Shown here: piece by piece, positions 42,395-53,195 of the stretch
How positions within the stretch are numbered: position 1 is the stretch's first letter
How the letters are laid out: each line of letters opens with the position of its first letter
NCBI GenBank assembly: GCA_034667525.1
Contig: JAXDJO010000016.1
Location: forward strand, 41,352 to 105,351
Reading direction: 5' to 3'
Source of the DNA: DATAPE01 sp034667525
GTDB lineage: Bacteria; Actinomycetota; CADDZG01; WHSQ01
DNA: 64,000 nt
The notes under the pieces: generated by a model
The model's input: only the letters and a program-made list of their open reading frames with translations
Database searches by the model: none
Told to the model about the DNA's origin: nothing
Position numbers and translations under genes: made by a program

Positions 42395-43875
42395 TGCCGC
42401 TGAACCTGCCGGCGGTGCAGCTTGGTGGCATCGGCCCCGAGATCGCGCTTACCGTCACGGCCCTCGTCGCGTTGGTTGCCGAAGCCATGGTCGGCGACAA
42501 GATCAGCCGCTGGTATCTGCCGGTGATCGCTACTGCCGGGTTGGTGGTGGCAGGAGTGCTTGCGATCGCCGCATGGAACACGTCCAAGGTGCAGCTGGCA
42601 GGAGCCATCGCCAACGATGACTTTGCCGTTTTCGTCAAGGTAGCTCTCGCCATCTTCGGTCTGCTCACCGTTTGGGTGGCCCGCGAGTATCTGGAAAGAG
42701 AGGGGATCGAAGAGTCCGAGTTCTACGCTCTCGTGTTGCTGGCGGTGGCCGGGATGATGTTGATGGCGGGGGCAGCCGATCTGATCGTGATGTTCCTGGC
42801 CCTCGAGACCTTCTCTATCGCGCTCTACGTCCTGGTCGGTTCTCGCCGCCGCTCGCTGGACGGCCAGGAGTCGGCGATGAAGTATTTCTTGCTCGGTGCC
42901 TTCTCCTCGGCCTTCTTCTTGCTGGGGATCGCGCTTGCTTACGGCGCGGCCGGGACGACCAATCTCTACTCCTCTCCCGGGGGGGTTCAGGGCATCGCAG
43001 GGTTCCTCAGCACCCACGCTTCCTCCAACCTTGGGCTGTTGTCGATGGCGGCGGTCCTTTTGATCGTCGGCCTTGGGTTCAAGATCGCCGCGGTCCCATT
43101 CCACATGTGGACGCCCGACGCGTATCAGGGGGCACCCTCCCCGGTAACCGGTTTCATGGCGGCGGCAACCAAGATCGCTGCTTTCGCGGCGATCTTGCGG
43201 CTGTTCGACGCGATCCTCTACCCGTTGCGATGGGACTGGAGGCCGCTGGTCATCGGGATAGCGATCATCACGATGATTGCGGGCTCGATCGCGGCAATCG
43301 TCCAGGAAGATGTGAAGCGGATGCTTGCCTATTCCTCGATCGCCCACGCGGGCTTCGTCCTGACCGGCGTGATTGCGGCCAACGATCAGGGTGTTTCCGG
43401 AGCACTCTTCTATCTGGTCACCTACGGCATCACGGTGCTGGGCGCGTTTGCCGTTGTCGCGATGCTAAGTGGACGAGATGAGCAGCGTGTTCGCCTCACC
43501 GATTACAGGGGTCTCTTCTACGATCACCCGTTGTTAGCGGGATCGCTGACTTTGTTCTTGCTGTCTCTCGGTGGTGTGCCGATCACTGCCGGCTTCGTTG
43601 GCAAGGTGCTCGTGTTCGGTGCCGCGGTCCAGGCGGGATATGCGTGGGTTTCGGTCATCGGAGTTCTGGCGAGCAGCGTTGCGATGTTCTTCTATCTGCG
43701 AGTGATGGTGGTCATGTACATGCAAGAGAGTGAGGACGCACAGGCTGCGCTCCCGATGGGGTCACTTGCCGGCGGTGTCATAGCGCTGTGCGCGGTGGCC
43801 ACCATCTTTTTCGGCCTTGCCTGGGGCCCCCTCTTCGAAGTGGCCCAGAAGGCGACGTTCTTTGCAGGCGGATGA
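42394..43875 (+). CDS. nuoN: NADH-quinone oxidoreductase subunit N (complex I-1)
   Basis: The 493-residue antiporter-like subunit has VMFLALETFSIALYVLVGSRR, AAVPFHMWTPDAYQGAPSPVTGFMAAATKIAAFAA and EDVKRMLAYSSIAHAGF. It closes the 14-subunit operon. The copy of the 3' element seen after the second operon is absent here. Confidence 0.97.
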   Translation: MPLNLPAVQLGGIGPEIALTVTALVALVAEAMVGDKISRWYLPVIATAGLVVAGVLAIAAWNTSKVQLAGAIANDDFAVFVKVALAIFGLLTVWVAREYLEREGIEESEFYALVLLAVAGMMLMAGAADLIVMFLALETFSIALYVLVGSRRRSLDGQESAMKYFLLGAFSSAFFLLGIALAYGAAGTTNLYSSPGGVQGIAGFLSTHASSNLGLLSMAAVLLIVGLGFKIAAVPFHMWTPDAYQGAPSPVTGFMAAATKIAAFAAILRLFDAILYPLRWDWRPLVIGIAIITMIAGSIAAIVQEDVKRMLAYSSIAHAGFVLTGVIAANDQGVSGALFYLVTYGITVLGAFAVVAMLSGRDEQRVRLTDYRGLFYDHPLLAGSLTLFLLSLGGVPITAGFVGKVLVFGAAVQAGYAWVSVIGVLASSVAMFFYLRVMVVMYMQESEDAQAALPMGSLAGGVIALCAVATIFFGLAWGPLFEVAQKATFFAGG

Positions 43876-43892
43876 TGGCGTCATCGATGTCT

Positions 43893-44633
43893 CTACCGGG
43901 GCCGGTTGGTGACTTGGCTTCCTCCGAGCTCCACGTATGCCTTGGTCAAGGCGATGAGGCCCGCGGTTGAAACGATCACTGCTACCAGTGCGGGCAACAC
44001 TCGAAAAGCACCCAGGCTCTTGAGCAGATCGAAGCCTAGGAAGCGGTCCCCCAGGAAGTTCGGCGCTACCACGAACAGAGCGAACAAGATCCCGATGGGC
44101 CGCCGCGCGGGACGCGACAGCTCGCCACTTCTGCCCATGGCATCGAACGGCCATCTCCGCTCGAGGACCGCGGCCTGCTCCGCGATTCCGACGATCGAGC
44201 CCACGACGAAGCCCCATACCAGGCCGGTGACTACCGCTATCAACCCAGCCCACAAGAGGGGCAGCTGCGCCCCGGCGACCAACACGATGGCGAGTCCGAC
44301 CACGACCATCAGCCTTACCAACAGACGGGTGAAGGCAAAGCGCCAGAAGCATCGCCTGCGGAAGACTCCCAAGATCCACGGATCTGCGCTGCGGGCGGGC
44401 TCTGGGTCGGCCGCCGCCAGCAAGATGGCGACCTGCAGAAGCGCGGACACGATGAGCAGAACGATCGCTCCCAGGATTGCCGCCGCGTCTGTGGCGCGAA
44501 CGGGGATGCTGGATGCCACCAGAGTGATGAAGATCTCGACAAGAAGGAAGATGCGAAACGGGGGCCGGAGCAGTGCCAGCGCGCCCGCGCCCATCAACCG
44601 GCGAAGAGACACCTCATCTTGCGTTTCCTGCAT
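43893..44633 (-). CDS. Polytopic membrane protein of unknown function between the two nuo operons
   Basis: The 246-residue protein has about six hydrophobic segments and basic loops, with no cofactor motif. It is the only minus-strand gene between the two complex I operons, separated from nuoN by 17 bases end to end and divergent from the second nuoA. I recognise no family. It may simply mark the boundary between the two operons. Confidence 0.7.
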   Translation of the reverse strand: MQETQDEVSLRRLMGAGALALLRPPFRIFLLVEIFITLVASSIPVRATDAAAILGAIVLLIVSALLQVAILLAAADPEPARSADPWILGVFRRRCFWRFAFTRLLVRLMVVVGLAIVLVAGAQLPLLWAGLIAVVTGLVWGFVVGSIVGIAEQAAVLERRWPFDAMGRSGELSRPARRPIGILFALFVVAPNFLGDRFLGFDLLKSLGAFRVLPALVAVIVSTAGLIALTKAYVELGGSQVTNRPR

Positions 44634-44692
44634 CGCTCCATCCTATGAAGGAGCCACGAGCGCAACGCGTCGACGGCGCCCGCCGAGCCCTG

Positions 44693-44706
44693 GTTCACGA
44701 GTGAAC
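44693..44706. promoter_or_regulatory. 14-bp palindrome ahead of the second nuo operon
   Basis: GTTCACGAGTGAAC is a perfect inverted repeat lying 119 bases before nuoA2 and 60 bases before the divergent membrane-protein gene. It uses the same GTGAA/TTCAC half-sites as the Rex-like site but in the opposite order with a two-base spacer, so it is probably not a Rex operator. Confidence 0.45.
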
Positions 44707-44824
44707 GAGGGGAAGGCAAGCAACCCTTGCATGTTAGGTTTCGGCCCGGTACCAGGGCTTTTGCACTTCTGGACCCAGCGGATTGCACGCTTGCCCTTCG
44801 ACGCGACTAGGAGCGGTTGGCAGA

Positions 44825-45193
44825 GTGCCTGAGGGCTACTTCGGTCAGTACGTAACCATCGGAATATTCGTGCTTGCCGGCGCCGCGATCGTATTTGGAA
44901 CGCTTCTCGCCTCGAGGGTGCTGCGACCGAGCGTGCCCGGCAAGGACAAATACACGACCTACGAGTCTGGGATCGATCCCATCGGCACCGGATGGGCGCA
45001 GTCCAACGTTCGGTACTACATATTTGCACTCCTGTTCGTCATCTTCGATGTGGAGGCTGTGTTCCTCTTCCCCTGGGCGGTGATCTTCCGACGGCTGGGC
45101 ACCCAGGCCTTGATAGAGATGGTCATCTTTATAGCCATACTGGCTCTCGCATTGCTCTACGCGATAAAGAAGAGGTTGCTCGAATGGCTGTGA
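44825..45193 (+). CDS. nuoA: Complex I-2 subunit A
   Basis: GTG 44825 with AGGAG upstream gives 122 residues. YTTYESGIDPIGTGWAQSNVRYYIFALLFVIFDVEAVFLFPWA is the NuoA core; the loop cysteine of the first copy (YECG) is replaced by serine (YESG). It opens the second, 11-gene operon. Confidence 0.95.
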   Translation: MPEGYFGQYVTIGIFVLAGAAIVFGTLLASRVLRPSVPGKDKYTTYESGIDPIGTGWAQSNVRYYIFALLFVIFDVEAVFLFPWAVIFRRLGTQALIEMVIFIAILALALLYAIKKRLLEWL

Positions 45194-45714
45194 TGGAGAA
45201 GGTGAAACTGCCCAGTCCCGTGACTGCGCTGCTGAACTGGAGCCGTAAGTACTCGCTCTGGACCATGCAGTTCGGCCTTGCCTGCTGTGGGATCGAGATG
45301 GGAGCGGCTTTCGCCAGCAAGTTCGATGTGATCCGTTTCGGCGTCATACCCTTTCCCGCGTCGCCCCGCCAGGCCGACCTGCTGGTGGTAGCCGGAACGG
45401 TCACCGACAAGATGGCGGCCCCTCTGCGGCGCGTCTACGACCAGATGCCCGAACCCAAATACGTGATCTCGATGGGCTCGTGCGCGAACTGCGGGGGCCC
45501 CTACTGGGATTCCTATTCGGTCACGAAGGGCTGTGACCAGATCATGCCGGTGGATATCTACGTTCCGGGATGCCCGCCCCGGCCCGAGGCATTGCTCCAG
45601 GGCATCATCCGCCTTCAGAACAGGATCCAGAACGAAGACACGAGAGAGGTATGGAAGGGCCATCGCGCGGTGATCCCCCACATACCGCAGCCGGGTTTGG
45701 CTGGCGGCATCTAG
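45184..45714 (+). CDS. nuoB: Complex I-2 subunit B
   Basis: ATG 45184 overlaps nuoA2; the protein has 176 residues. Cluster N2 ligands are present: GLACCGIEM, GSCANCGG and VPGCPPRPE. A C-terminal tail of about 20 residues (after NRIQNED) is longer than in the first copy. Confidence 0.96.
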   Translation: MAVMEKVKLPSPVTALLNWSRKYSLWTMQFGLACCGIEMGAAFASKFDVIRFGVIPFPASPRQADLLVVAGTVTDKMAAPLRRVYDQMPEPKYVISMGSCANCGGPYWDSYSVTKGCDQIMPVDIYVPGCPPRPEALLQGIIRLQNRIQNEDTREVWKGHRAVIPHIPQPGLAGGI

Positions 45715-45728
45715 GTGGAGTCGAGATA

Positions 45729-46277
45729 GTGCCCGTCATCGACAGGCTGGCCCCCCAAGACGCCCTTGCCCGAGCGAAAGACGTGTTGGGCGATCTGGCG
45801 TCCGAGATCAAGCTGAACTTCGATCAGCTCGATGTCTCCTGCTCCCGCGAGCGCCTGGTCGAAGTCATTAAAGCTCTCCGCGACGGTCCCTTGCAGTTCC
45901 GTTTCTTCACCTTCTTGTCCGCCGTCGACCGCAGCGAGCTGGGGGGTGAGGGGGCCGGCGGTGGCATGGAAGTTCTGATCCATCTCTACTCGCAGGATTG
46001 CGCGACGCATGTCAACGTGCACGTGCCGGTGGATTCATCTGAACCGCGCTGCCCGACGTTGACGTCGATCTTTGCGGGCGCCAACTGGCACGAGCGCGAG
46101 ACACGAGAGATGTTCGGCATCGACTTCGAAGGGCATCCTCAGCTTGTGGGCTTGTACCTGCCGGAAGACTTCGACGGGCACCCGGGCCTGCGTTCCTTCA
46201 AGTTGCCCGCCCGCTCGGTGGTCAAAGAGTGGCCGGGCGCAAAGGATCCCGACGAAGCCGCTGCAGGGGGCCGCTGA
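45729..46277 (+). CDS. nuoC: Complex I-2 subunit C
   Basis: GTG 45729, eight bases after GGTGGAG, gives 182 residues. The signature is NWHERETREMFGIDFEGHPQLVGLYLPEDFDGHPGLRSFKLP. Unlike the first copy it has no acidic insertion in the N-domain. The next gene starts 23 bases downstream. Confidence 0.95.
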   Translation: MPVIDRLAPQDALARAKDVLGDLASEIKLNFDQLDVSCSRERLVEVIKALRDGPLQFRFFTFLSAVDRSELGGEGAGGGMEVLIHLYSQDCATHVNVHVPVDSSEPRCPTLTSIFAGANWHERETREMFGIDFEGHPQLVGLYLPEDFDGHPGLRSFKLPARSVVKEWPGAKDPDEAAAGGR

Positions 46278-46300
46278 CGGTGACCGGCGGGAGCGCCTGA

Positions 46301-47461
46301 ATGGCGACAACCGAAGAGCGCGTGCAGTGGCCTGAAGACGTCGTAGCCGACTCCGCTTCGGGCCGGCTTCAAACCCAGTCCATGGTCTTGAATGTTGGAC
46401 CGCAACATCCGGCCACCCACGGGGTCTTCCGTTTGCTGGCCACCATCGACGGTGAAGTGTTGGTCGCTGCGGAACCAGTCATCGGTTACATGCACCGCGG
46501 CTACGAGAAGCTTGTCGAAGCGAGGGATTACCGGCAGATCACTAACCTCGTCTCTCGCATGGACTGGCTCTCCGGCATCAGCAACGAGCTGCCGATGTGG
46601 ATGGCGGTGGAGAAGCTGATGGAGGTGGAGGTTCCCCTTCGCGCCCAGTACATGCGGGTGATCCTCGTCGAGATGAACCGGATCCTCAATCATCTGATGT
46701 TCTTTGCGTCTTTTGGCGCGGAGCTCGGCGCGATCACGCCAACGTTCTATGCGTTCAGGGAACGCGAGGACATCCAGTACGTGATGGAGTCAGCCACAGG
46801 GGGCCGGATGCACTTCGGCTTCATGCGCTGCGGAGGTTTGAAGGAGGACGTTCCGCGGGGCTTCTTCGAGGGGGCCTTGAAAGGTGTTCGCCAGGTCATC
46901 GACCGTCTGGATCAATACGAGGACCTGCTCATCGGCAACGAGATCTTCAAAGAACGCACAGTCGGGATCGGTGTCCTCGATCGAGAGGCGGTCCATTCCT
47001 ACGGCGTCACGGGGCCCATCGCTCGCGCCTCGGATGTGGATATGGATGTGCGGCGGGACGAGCCCTACCTCGTATACGACCAGTTCGATTTCGATGTGCA
47101 TACCGGGCTTCACGGCGACTGCTTCGACCGGTTCTGGGTGCTCGTGCACGAGGTTGTCGAGTCGGCGCGCATCGTGGAACAAGCGATCGAGGGCATCCCC
47201 TCAGGACCCATCATGGGCAAAGTCCCGCGCGTCATCCAGCCTCCGGCCGGTGAGGTCTACGTCCGCACGGAGAACCCGTTGGGCGAGCTCGGTTTCTATC
47301 TCATCTCCGATGGGGACCGCCGTCCCTACCGGATGAAGATCAGAACTCCTTCGTACAACAACGTGTCGGTTCTTCCCCACGTTCTCAAGAACACCTTCGT
47401 GGCCGACATGATCGCGATCCTCGGCTCGTTCTTCTTCGTGCTCGGAGACATCGATAGATGA
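46301..47461 (+). CDS. nuoD: Complex I-2 subunit D
   Basis: The 386-residue protein has VLNVGPQHPATHGVFRLLATIDGE and the usual C-terminus VADMIAILGSFFFVLGDIDR. Quinone-site histidines are retained, so the complex should reduce or oxidise a quinone. It overlaps nuoH2 by ATGA. Confidence 0.96.
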   Translation: MATTEERVQWPEDVVADSASGRLQTQSMVLNVGPQHPATHGVFRLLATIDGEVLVAAEPVIGYMHRGYEKLVEARDYRQITNLVSRMDWLSGISNELPMWMAVEKLMEVEVPLRAQYMRVILVEMNRILNHLMFFASFGAELGAITPTFYAFREREDIQYVMESATGGRMHFGFMRCGGLKEDVPRGFFEGALKGVRQVIDRLDQYEDLLIGNEIFKERTVGIGVLDREAVHSYGVTGPIARASDVDMDVRRDEPYLVYDQFDFDVHTGLHGDCFDRFWVLVHEVVESARIVEQAIEGIPSGPIMGKVPRVIQPPAGEVYVRTENPLGELGFYLISDGDRRPYRMKIRTPSYNNVSVLPHVLKNTFVADMIAILGSFFFVLGDIDR

Positions 47462-48504
47462 GCGGCCTGACGCTCGCCACCATCGTTCCAGTTATCCACT
47501 TCACCGCCTGGGAGATCCTCGGGGTGAAGCTGGTGGTGGTTCTGGTGACGGTCCCCGTGGTTTCCCTGATCGGGGGTTACGTCCTGCACAAGGAGCTGGC
47601 CCATCTACAGCAACGGCTCGGCCCGATGTACCCGGGAGGCTTCCACGGTTGGGGGCAGACCTTGGCGGACGGCGTCAAATTCATCTTCAAAGAGGACATC
47701 ATCCCGATCAACGCCGACAAGTGGGTGTTCAGTCTGGCTCCCGCCCTCATTTATGTCCCGGCGATCATGCTCTACCTCGTCATCCCGATGGACCGGAACC
47801 TGATCGTCGAGAACCTCGATGTCGGTGTTTTCTATCTGCTAGCTATCGGTTCGATCGCGACCATCGGAGTCCTGATGGCGGGATGGTCGAGCGCCAATAA
47901 GTACTCGCTGCTGGGCGCGCTGCGGGCTGCCGCTCAGCTGATCGCGTACGAGCTGCCGATCGTGCTGATGGTGGCGGTGGTGGCGATGCTCGCGGGGACG
48001 CTTTCGATCATCGGCATCGTCGAGAAACAGAGCTGGCCCTTCATCCTGTGGCCTCCGGGCATCGGGCTCGTGGCGTTCCTGGTCTTTTTCACAGGCGCGA
48101 TGGCCGAGATGACATTGCCCCCCTTTGACATGCCGGTCGCGGAATCCGAGATCATCACCGGGCCTTTCACGGAGTACACGGGCATGCGCTTCATATTCGG
48201 GTTCTTCGGAGCCGAGATGGCGCACATGGTGGCGTTCGCCGGCATCATCGCGACGCTGTTCCTGGGTGGGTTCATGCCGATAGTGCCGTGGCACCCGCTC
48301 ACTCTGATCCCGGGCATCATCTGGTTCCTCGTCAAAACTTCCTTCATGGTCTTCCTCATGATCTGGGTGAGGTTCACCTTCCCCCGGCTGCGCGAGGACC
48401 AGCTTCAGCAGTTCGCGTGGAAATTCCTGATCCCCATCAGCCTGCTGAACATCCTCGCTGCGGGGGCGTGGGTTCTTTACGCTCCGGCATGGGCATGGAG
48501 GTAA
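47458..48504 (+). CDS. nuoH: Complex I-2 subunit H
   Basis: The 348-residue protein has QRLGPMYPGGFHGWGQTLADGVKFIFKEDIIP and MTLPPFDMPVAESEIITGPFTEYTGMRF. The loop that reads ETNRAPFDLPEAESEL in the first copy reads EMTLPPFDMPVAESEI here, a change near the quinone tunnel. Confidence 0.96.
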   Translation: MSGLTLATIVPVIHFTAWEILGVKLVVVLVTVPVVSLIGGYVLHKELAHLQQRLGPMYPGGFHGWGQTLADGVKFIFKEDIIPINADKWVFSLAPALIYVPAIMLYLVIPMDRNLIVENLDVGVFYLLAIGSIATIGVLMAGWSSANKYSLLGALRAAAQLIAYELPIVLMVAVVAMLAGTLSIIGIVEKQSWPFILWPPGIGLVAFLVFFTGAMAEMTLPPFDMPVAESEIITGPFTEYTGMRFIFGFFGAEMAHMVAFAGIIATLFLGGFMPIVPWHPLTLIPGIIWFLVKTSFMVFLMIWVRFTFPRLREDQLQQFAWKFLIPISLLNILAAGAWVLYAPAWAWR

Positions 48505-48508
48505 CTCG

Positions 48509-50266
48509 GTGGCGATAGACGAACGTCCGGCCGACAGCCCGGTCGCCGGAGCGCCCCGGGAGCACCCGGCCTATTCGAGCACTCGCTATCCCGAGAAGCT
48601 CAAGACCGAGCGCAAGATGACATTCGGCATAGGACTTTTCAAGGGCATGGCGGTAACCCTCAAACATCTGTTCATGCACAACACCGTCATCCAGTACCCG
48701 GAGGTCAAGCAGGACCTCTCTCCTCGGACCCGCGGTGTGATCGCTCTCAAGGAGGAGAACTGCACGGTCTGCATGCTGTGCGCGCGCGAGTGCCCGGACT
48801 GGTGCATCTACATCGACTCGCACAAGGAGACACTTCCGCCCAAGCGCGCAGGGGGCCGTCCCCGCAAGCGCAACGTTCTCGATCGCTTCGCGATCGACTA
48901 CGCGCTGTGCATGTATTGCGGCATCTGCGTTGAGGTTTGTCCTTACGACGCGCTCTTCTGGAGCCGCGAGTTCGAGTACGCTGAATTCGACATCCGCGAG
49001 CTCACGCACGAGAAGGAACGGCTGTCGGACTGGATGGCTTCGGTGCTCCCTCCTCCTTCCCTCGAGCAGGGGGCCGAGCTGCCGGGTCAAGCTGCTGCCC
49101 CCATCGCAGCCGGCGGAGCAGGTCCCGGTAGCGCGCAGCGGCCGGCGCCTCCCGCCGCGGTGACTGCTGCGGCCGAGCGTCCCGAGCAAGCGGCCAAAGC
49201 CACTGCGCCGGCTCAAGCATCGGCTCCCGCTCCCGCGGCAGCATCCCCTTCACAGGTTCAAGCAGGCGAGACCGCCCCGGGATCGGCTGCAGCCCCGACC
49301 GAAGAAAAGGTCGAAGGCCGCACCGGCGAGCAACCAGCCAGTGCAGCCGGAGTGGGAGCCGGAAGCGGCCCCAGCGGCCCCGACGCGGCAGTGACCCCCA
49401 CCGAATCCGTGGACCCCGCGGCAGCGGCACAGAAAGACGACGCGGTTACCGCCGAGGAAGGCCGCGCGGTGGCGACCGGAGCGGAACCGGCCGGTGCCGC
49501 CCAGGGCGCCGGCGGCGGTGCCGAGGTCCCACCCCCGCCTGCAGTCAAGGACCAGGTGTCCCAAGCGGACGTTGCCAAATACCAGGAGATCCCCGGCCCG
49601 AACGTCGAAGTACCCCACGAGGAGCCACACCCCCGGGGCCTGGAGCAGACCGAGAACGCCGAAGAGGTCTACGCCGAGGTCCTTCAGGAACAGCTCGACA
49701 AAGGGTCCTCCCCACAGGTCGCCGAAGCCCGCGCCAAGGTGGCGAGGGTCAAGGCCGAAAGGGGTATCAAGCGGGGGCCGACGCCGATCTACACGCCCAA
49801 CCTGGTCCCCAGCGCGCCCACCGGTGGCCATGAGGATCCGTCGGTACCCTCAGGTGCGCCGTCGGCCGCGCCGATCCAGCCCGATCCCGGGCCCGTCGCA
49901 CCCAATGCTGGGGAGGCCCCCGGTTCGGAGCCGGCTGCGGGGACAGCTATCGACACCGCCGGCGAGGAGGCTGCGCCTGCGGAGGAAGCCTCTGCAGGCG
50001 GCGGATCCACCACAGGTGGAGGCGCCGCCGAAGCCCGCGACGGAGCAGGTGCGGCCCCCGCAGCCGGGCCGGGAGCCGCGACTGAGGGAGCCGCGGTGCC
50101 GACCACCCCGACGCCTGTTGATGCGGGTGGGGCGGAGGATCCCGAGGCCGCCTACGAGCGGGTGCTGGCCGAGGAGCGCGCCAAGGGGTCGAGCGATGCC
50201 GTTGCCATGGGGCGAGCCAAGGCGGCGCGGGTCCGCGCTCAGAAGGCTAAGGGCCGTTCCGTCTGA
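48509..50266 (+). CDS. nuoI: Complex I-2 subunit I with about 400-residue Ala/Pro tail carrying two KGSS motifs
   Basis: Residues 1-185 are a NuoI domain with CTVCMLCARECPDWCI and CMYCGICVEVCPYDAL. Normal NuoI ends about here; the protein continues to residue 585. The tail is Ala/Pro/Gly-rich, with KGSS motifs at about 385-419 and 543-583, and includes the linker cassette shared with nuoG (about 491-513). The reading frame is unbroken and the ATG of nuoJ2 overlaps its stop, so the tail is not a frameshift artefact. The cytoplasmic side of complex I is the expected location. The function of the tail is unknown. Confidence 0.92.
   Translation: MAIDERPADSPVAGAPREHPAYSSTRYPEKLKTERKMTFGIGLFKGMAVTLKHLFMHNTVIQYPEVKQDLSPRTRGVIALKEENCTVCMLCARECPDWCIYIDSHKETLPPKRAGGRPRKRNVLDRFAIDYALCMYCGICVEVCPYDALFWSREFEYAEFDIRELTHEKERLSDWMASVLPPPSLEQGAELPGQAAAPIAAGGAGPGSAQRPAPPAAVTAAAERPEQAAKATAPAQASAPAPAAASPSQVQAGETAPGSAAAPTEEKVEGRTGEQPASAAGVGAGSGPSGPDAAVTPTESVDPAAAAQKDDAVTAEEGRAVATGAEPAGAAQGAGGGAEVPPPPAVKDQVSQADVAKYQEIPGPNVEVPHEEPHPRGLEQTENAEEVYAEVLQEQLDKGSSPQVAEARAKVARVKAERGIKRGPTPIYTPNLVPSAPTGGHEDPSVPSGAPSAAPIQPDPGPVAPNAGEAPGSEPAAGTAIDTAGEEAAPAEEASAGGGSTTGGGAAEARDGAGAAPAAGPGAATEGAAVPTTPTPVDAGGAEDPEAAYERVLAEERAKGSSDAVAMGRAKAARVRAQKAKGRSV
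49655..49770 (+). repeat. KGSS motif copy 3 (middle of NuoI-2 tail)
   Basis: Pattern E-E-V-Y-x2-V-L-x-E-x3-KGSS-x2-VA-x2-RAKVARVKA, about residues 383-420 of NuoI-2. It is embedded between low-complexity linkers. Confidence 0.75.
49981..50047 (+). repeat. Linker cassette shared with nuoG (copy B)
   Basis: It carries the same two blocks (18 and 20 identical bases) at the same spacing and in the same codon phase as 35848-35914, about 14 kb away. Confidence 0.7.
50134..50263 (+). repeat. KGSS motif copy 4 (C-terminus of NuoI-2)
   Basis: Pattern E-D-P-E-x2-Y-x2-V-L-x-E-E-x2-KGSS-x2-VA-x2-RAKAARVRA, followed by QKAKGRSV and the stop. Confidence 0.75.
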
Positions 50267-50862
50267 TGCATAGCGGGCAAGAGGTCATCTTCTGGATCGC
50301 CGCCGTCCTCATCGGTGGCGCCGGGATCCGGGTCGTGACTTCTCAGAACGTCGTTCACGCTGCGCTCTACCTCGTCGCGACGCTGTCGGGAGTCGCCGTT
50401 CTCTACGTGATCCTGTTGGCGGAGTTCGTGGCGTGGGTGCAGGTCCTGGTTTACGTGGGCGCGGTCGTCGTCTTGATGCTATTTGGGTTGATGTTGACCC
50501 GGGCCCCCCTGGGCAAGGCGAATTACGACAACGATCAGCGGCCGCTTGCTGCTCTGTGTGCGCTCGCGATCTTCGGCGTTACGAGCTACATCATGGTGGA
50601 CGCCTTCGCCGGCAAGGAGATCTCCTTCGCCCGAACGTTGGGGACCACAACGGCCAGCCTCAGCCAAGTGATCTTCTCCGCCTACGTTCTTCCTTTCGAG
50701 GTTGTTTCAATCCTTCTCCTTGCCGCTCTGGTGGGAGCGGTCGTGATCGCGCGCCGTGACGACTACGACCGGCCCCGCCCGGTGCGTCGTCGAGCCTTGT
50801 CGGAGCGCCCGCTTGACGAGCCTCCCCCGCTGGAGCGGACCGAGGTGACCGGTGCCCGTTAG
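50266..50862 (+). CDS. nuoJ: Complex I-2 subunit J
   Basis: The 198-residue membrane protein has AEFVAWVQVLVYVGAVVVLMLFGLMLTR, the conserved NuoJ helix, and a proline/arginine-rich C-terminal tail. The ATG shares a base with the nuoI2 stop (TGATG). Confidence 0.94.
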   Translation: MHSGQEVIFWIAAVLIGGAGIRVVTSQNVVHAALYLVATLSGVAVLYVILLAEFVAWVQVLVYVGAVVVLMLFGLMLTRAPLGKANYDNDQRPLAALCALAIFGVTSYIMVDAFAGKEISFARTLGTTTASLSQVIFSAYVLPFEVVSILLLAALVGAVVIARRDDYDRPRPVRRRALSERPLDEPPPLERTEVTGAR

Positions 50863-51157
50863 CTATTTCCTGGTGCTCTCCTCATTGCTGTTCTCGATCG
50901 GGATCTACGGCGTGCTGGCTCGCGAGAACGCGGTGCTGGTTCTTCTTTCGATCGAGCTGATGCTCAACGCGGTAAACATCAACCTCGTCGCGTTCGCCGC
51001 TCTGTTCAAGCAATCTGGCATCCCGGGTCAGGTCTTCGCGCTGTTTGTGATTGCGGTGGCGGCCGCAGAGGTTGGTATCGGCCTCGCGATCGTGATCCTT
51101 ATCTTCCGCAACCGGCAGGATGTCGACCTGGACGAGATGTCCTTGATGAAATGGTGA
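50852..51157 (+). CDS. nuoK: Complex I-2 subunit K
   Basis: The 101-residue, three-span protein has LLSIELMLNAVNINLV and VAAAEVGIGLAIVILIF with the conserved glutamates. It starts at GTG inside the end of nuoJ2. Confidence 0.96.
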   Translation: MPVSYFLVLSSLLFSIGIYGVLARENAVLVLLSIELMLNAVNINLVAFAALFKQSGIPGQVFALFVIAVAAAEVGIGLAIVILIFRNRQDVDLDEMSLMKW

Positions 51158-51161
51158 TGCA

Positions 51162-53180
<2,019 letters not shown>

Positions 53181-53195
53181 GGGGGCTGGCGCTTC

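Noticed and set aside
44693..44706. Second Rex operator
   Set aside because: Half-sites are in the opposite order with a two-base spacer, so it does not fit TTGTGAA-N4-TTCACAA.
48509..50266. NuoI-2 tail as a frameshift or assembly artefact
   Set aside because: The frame is continuous, the codon bias is maintained, two motif copies are in frame, and the stop overlaps the start of nuoJ2 as elsewhere in the operon.
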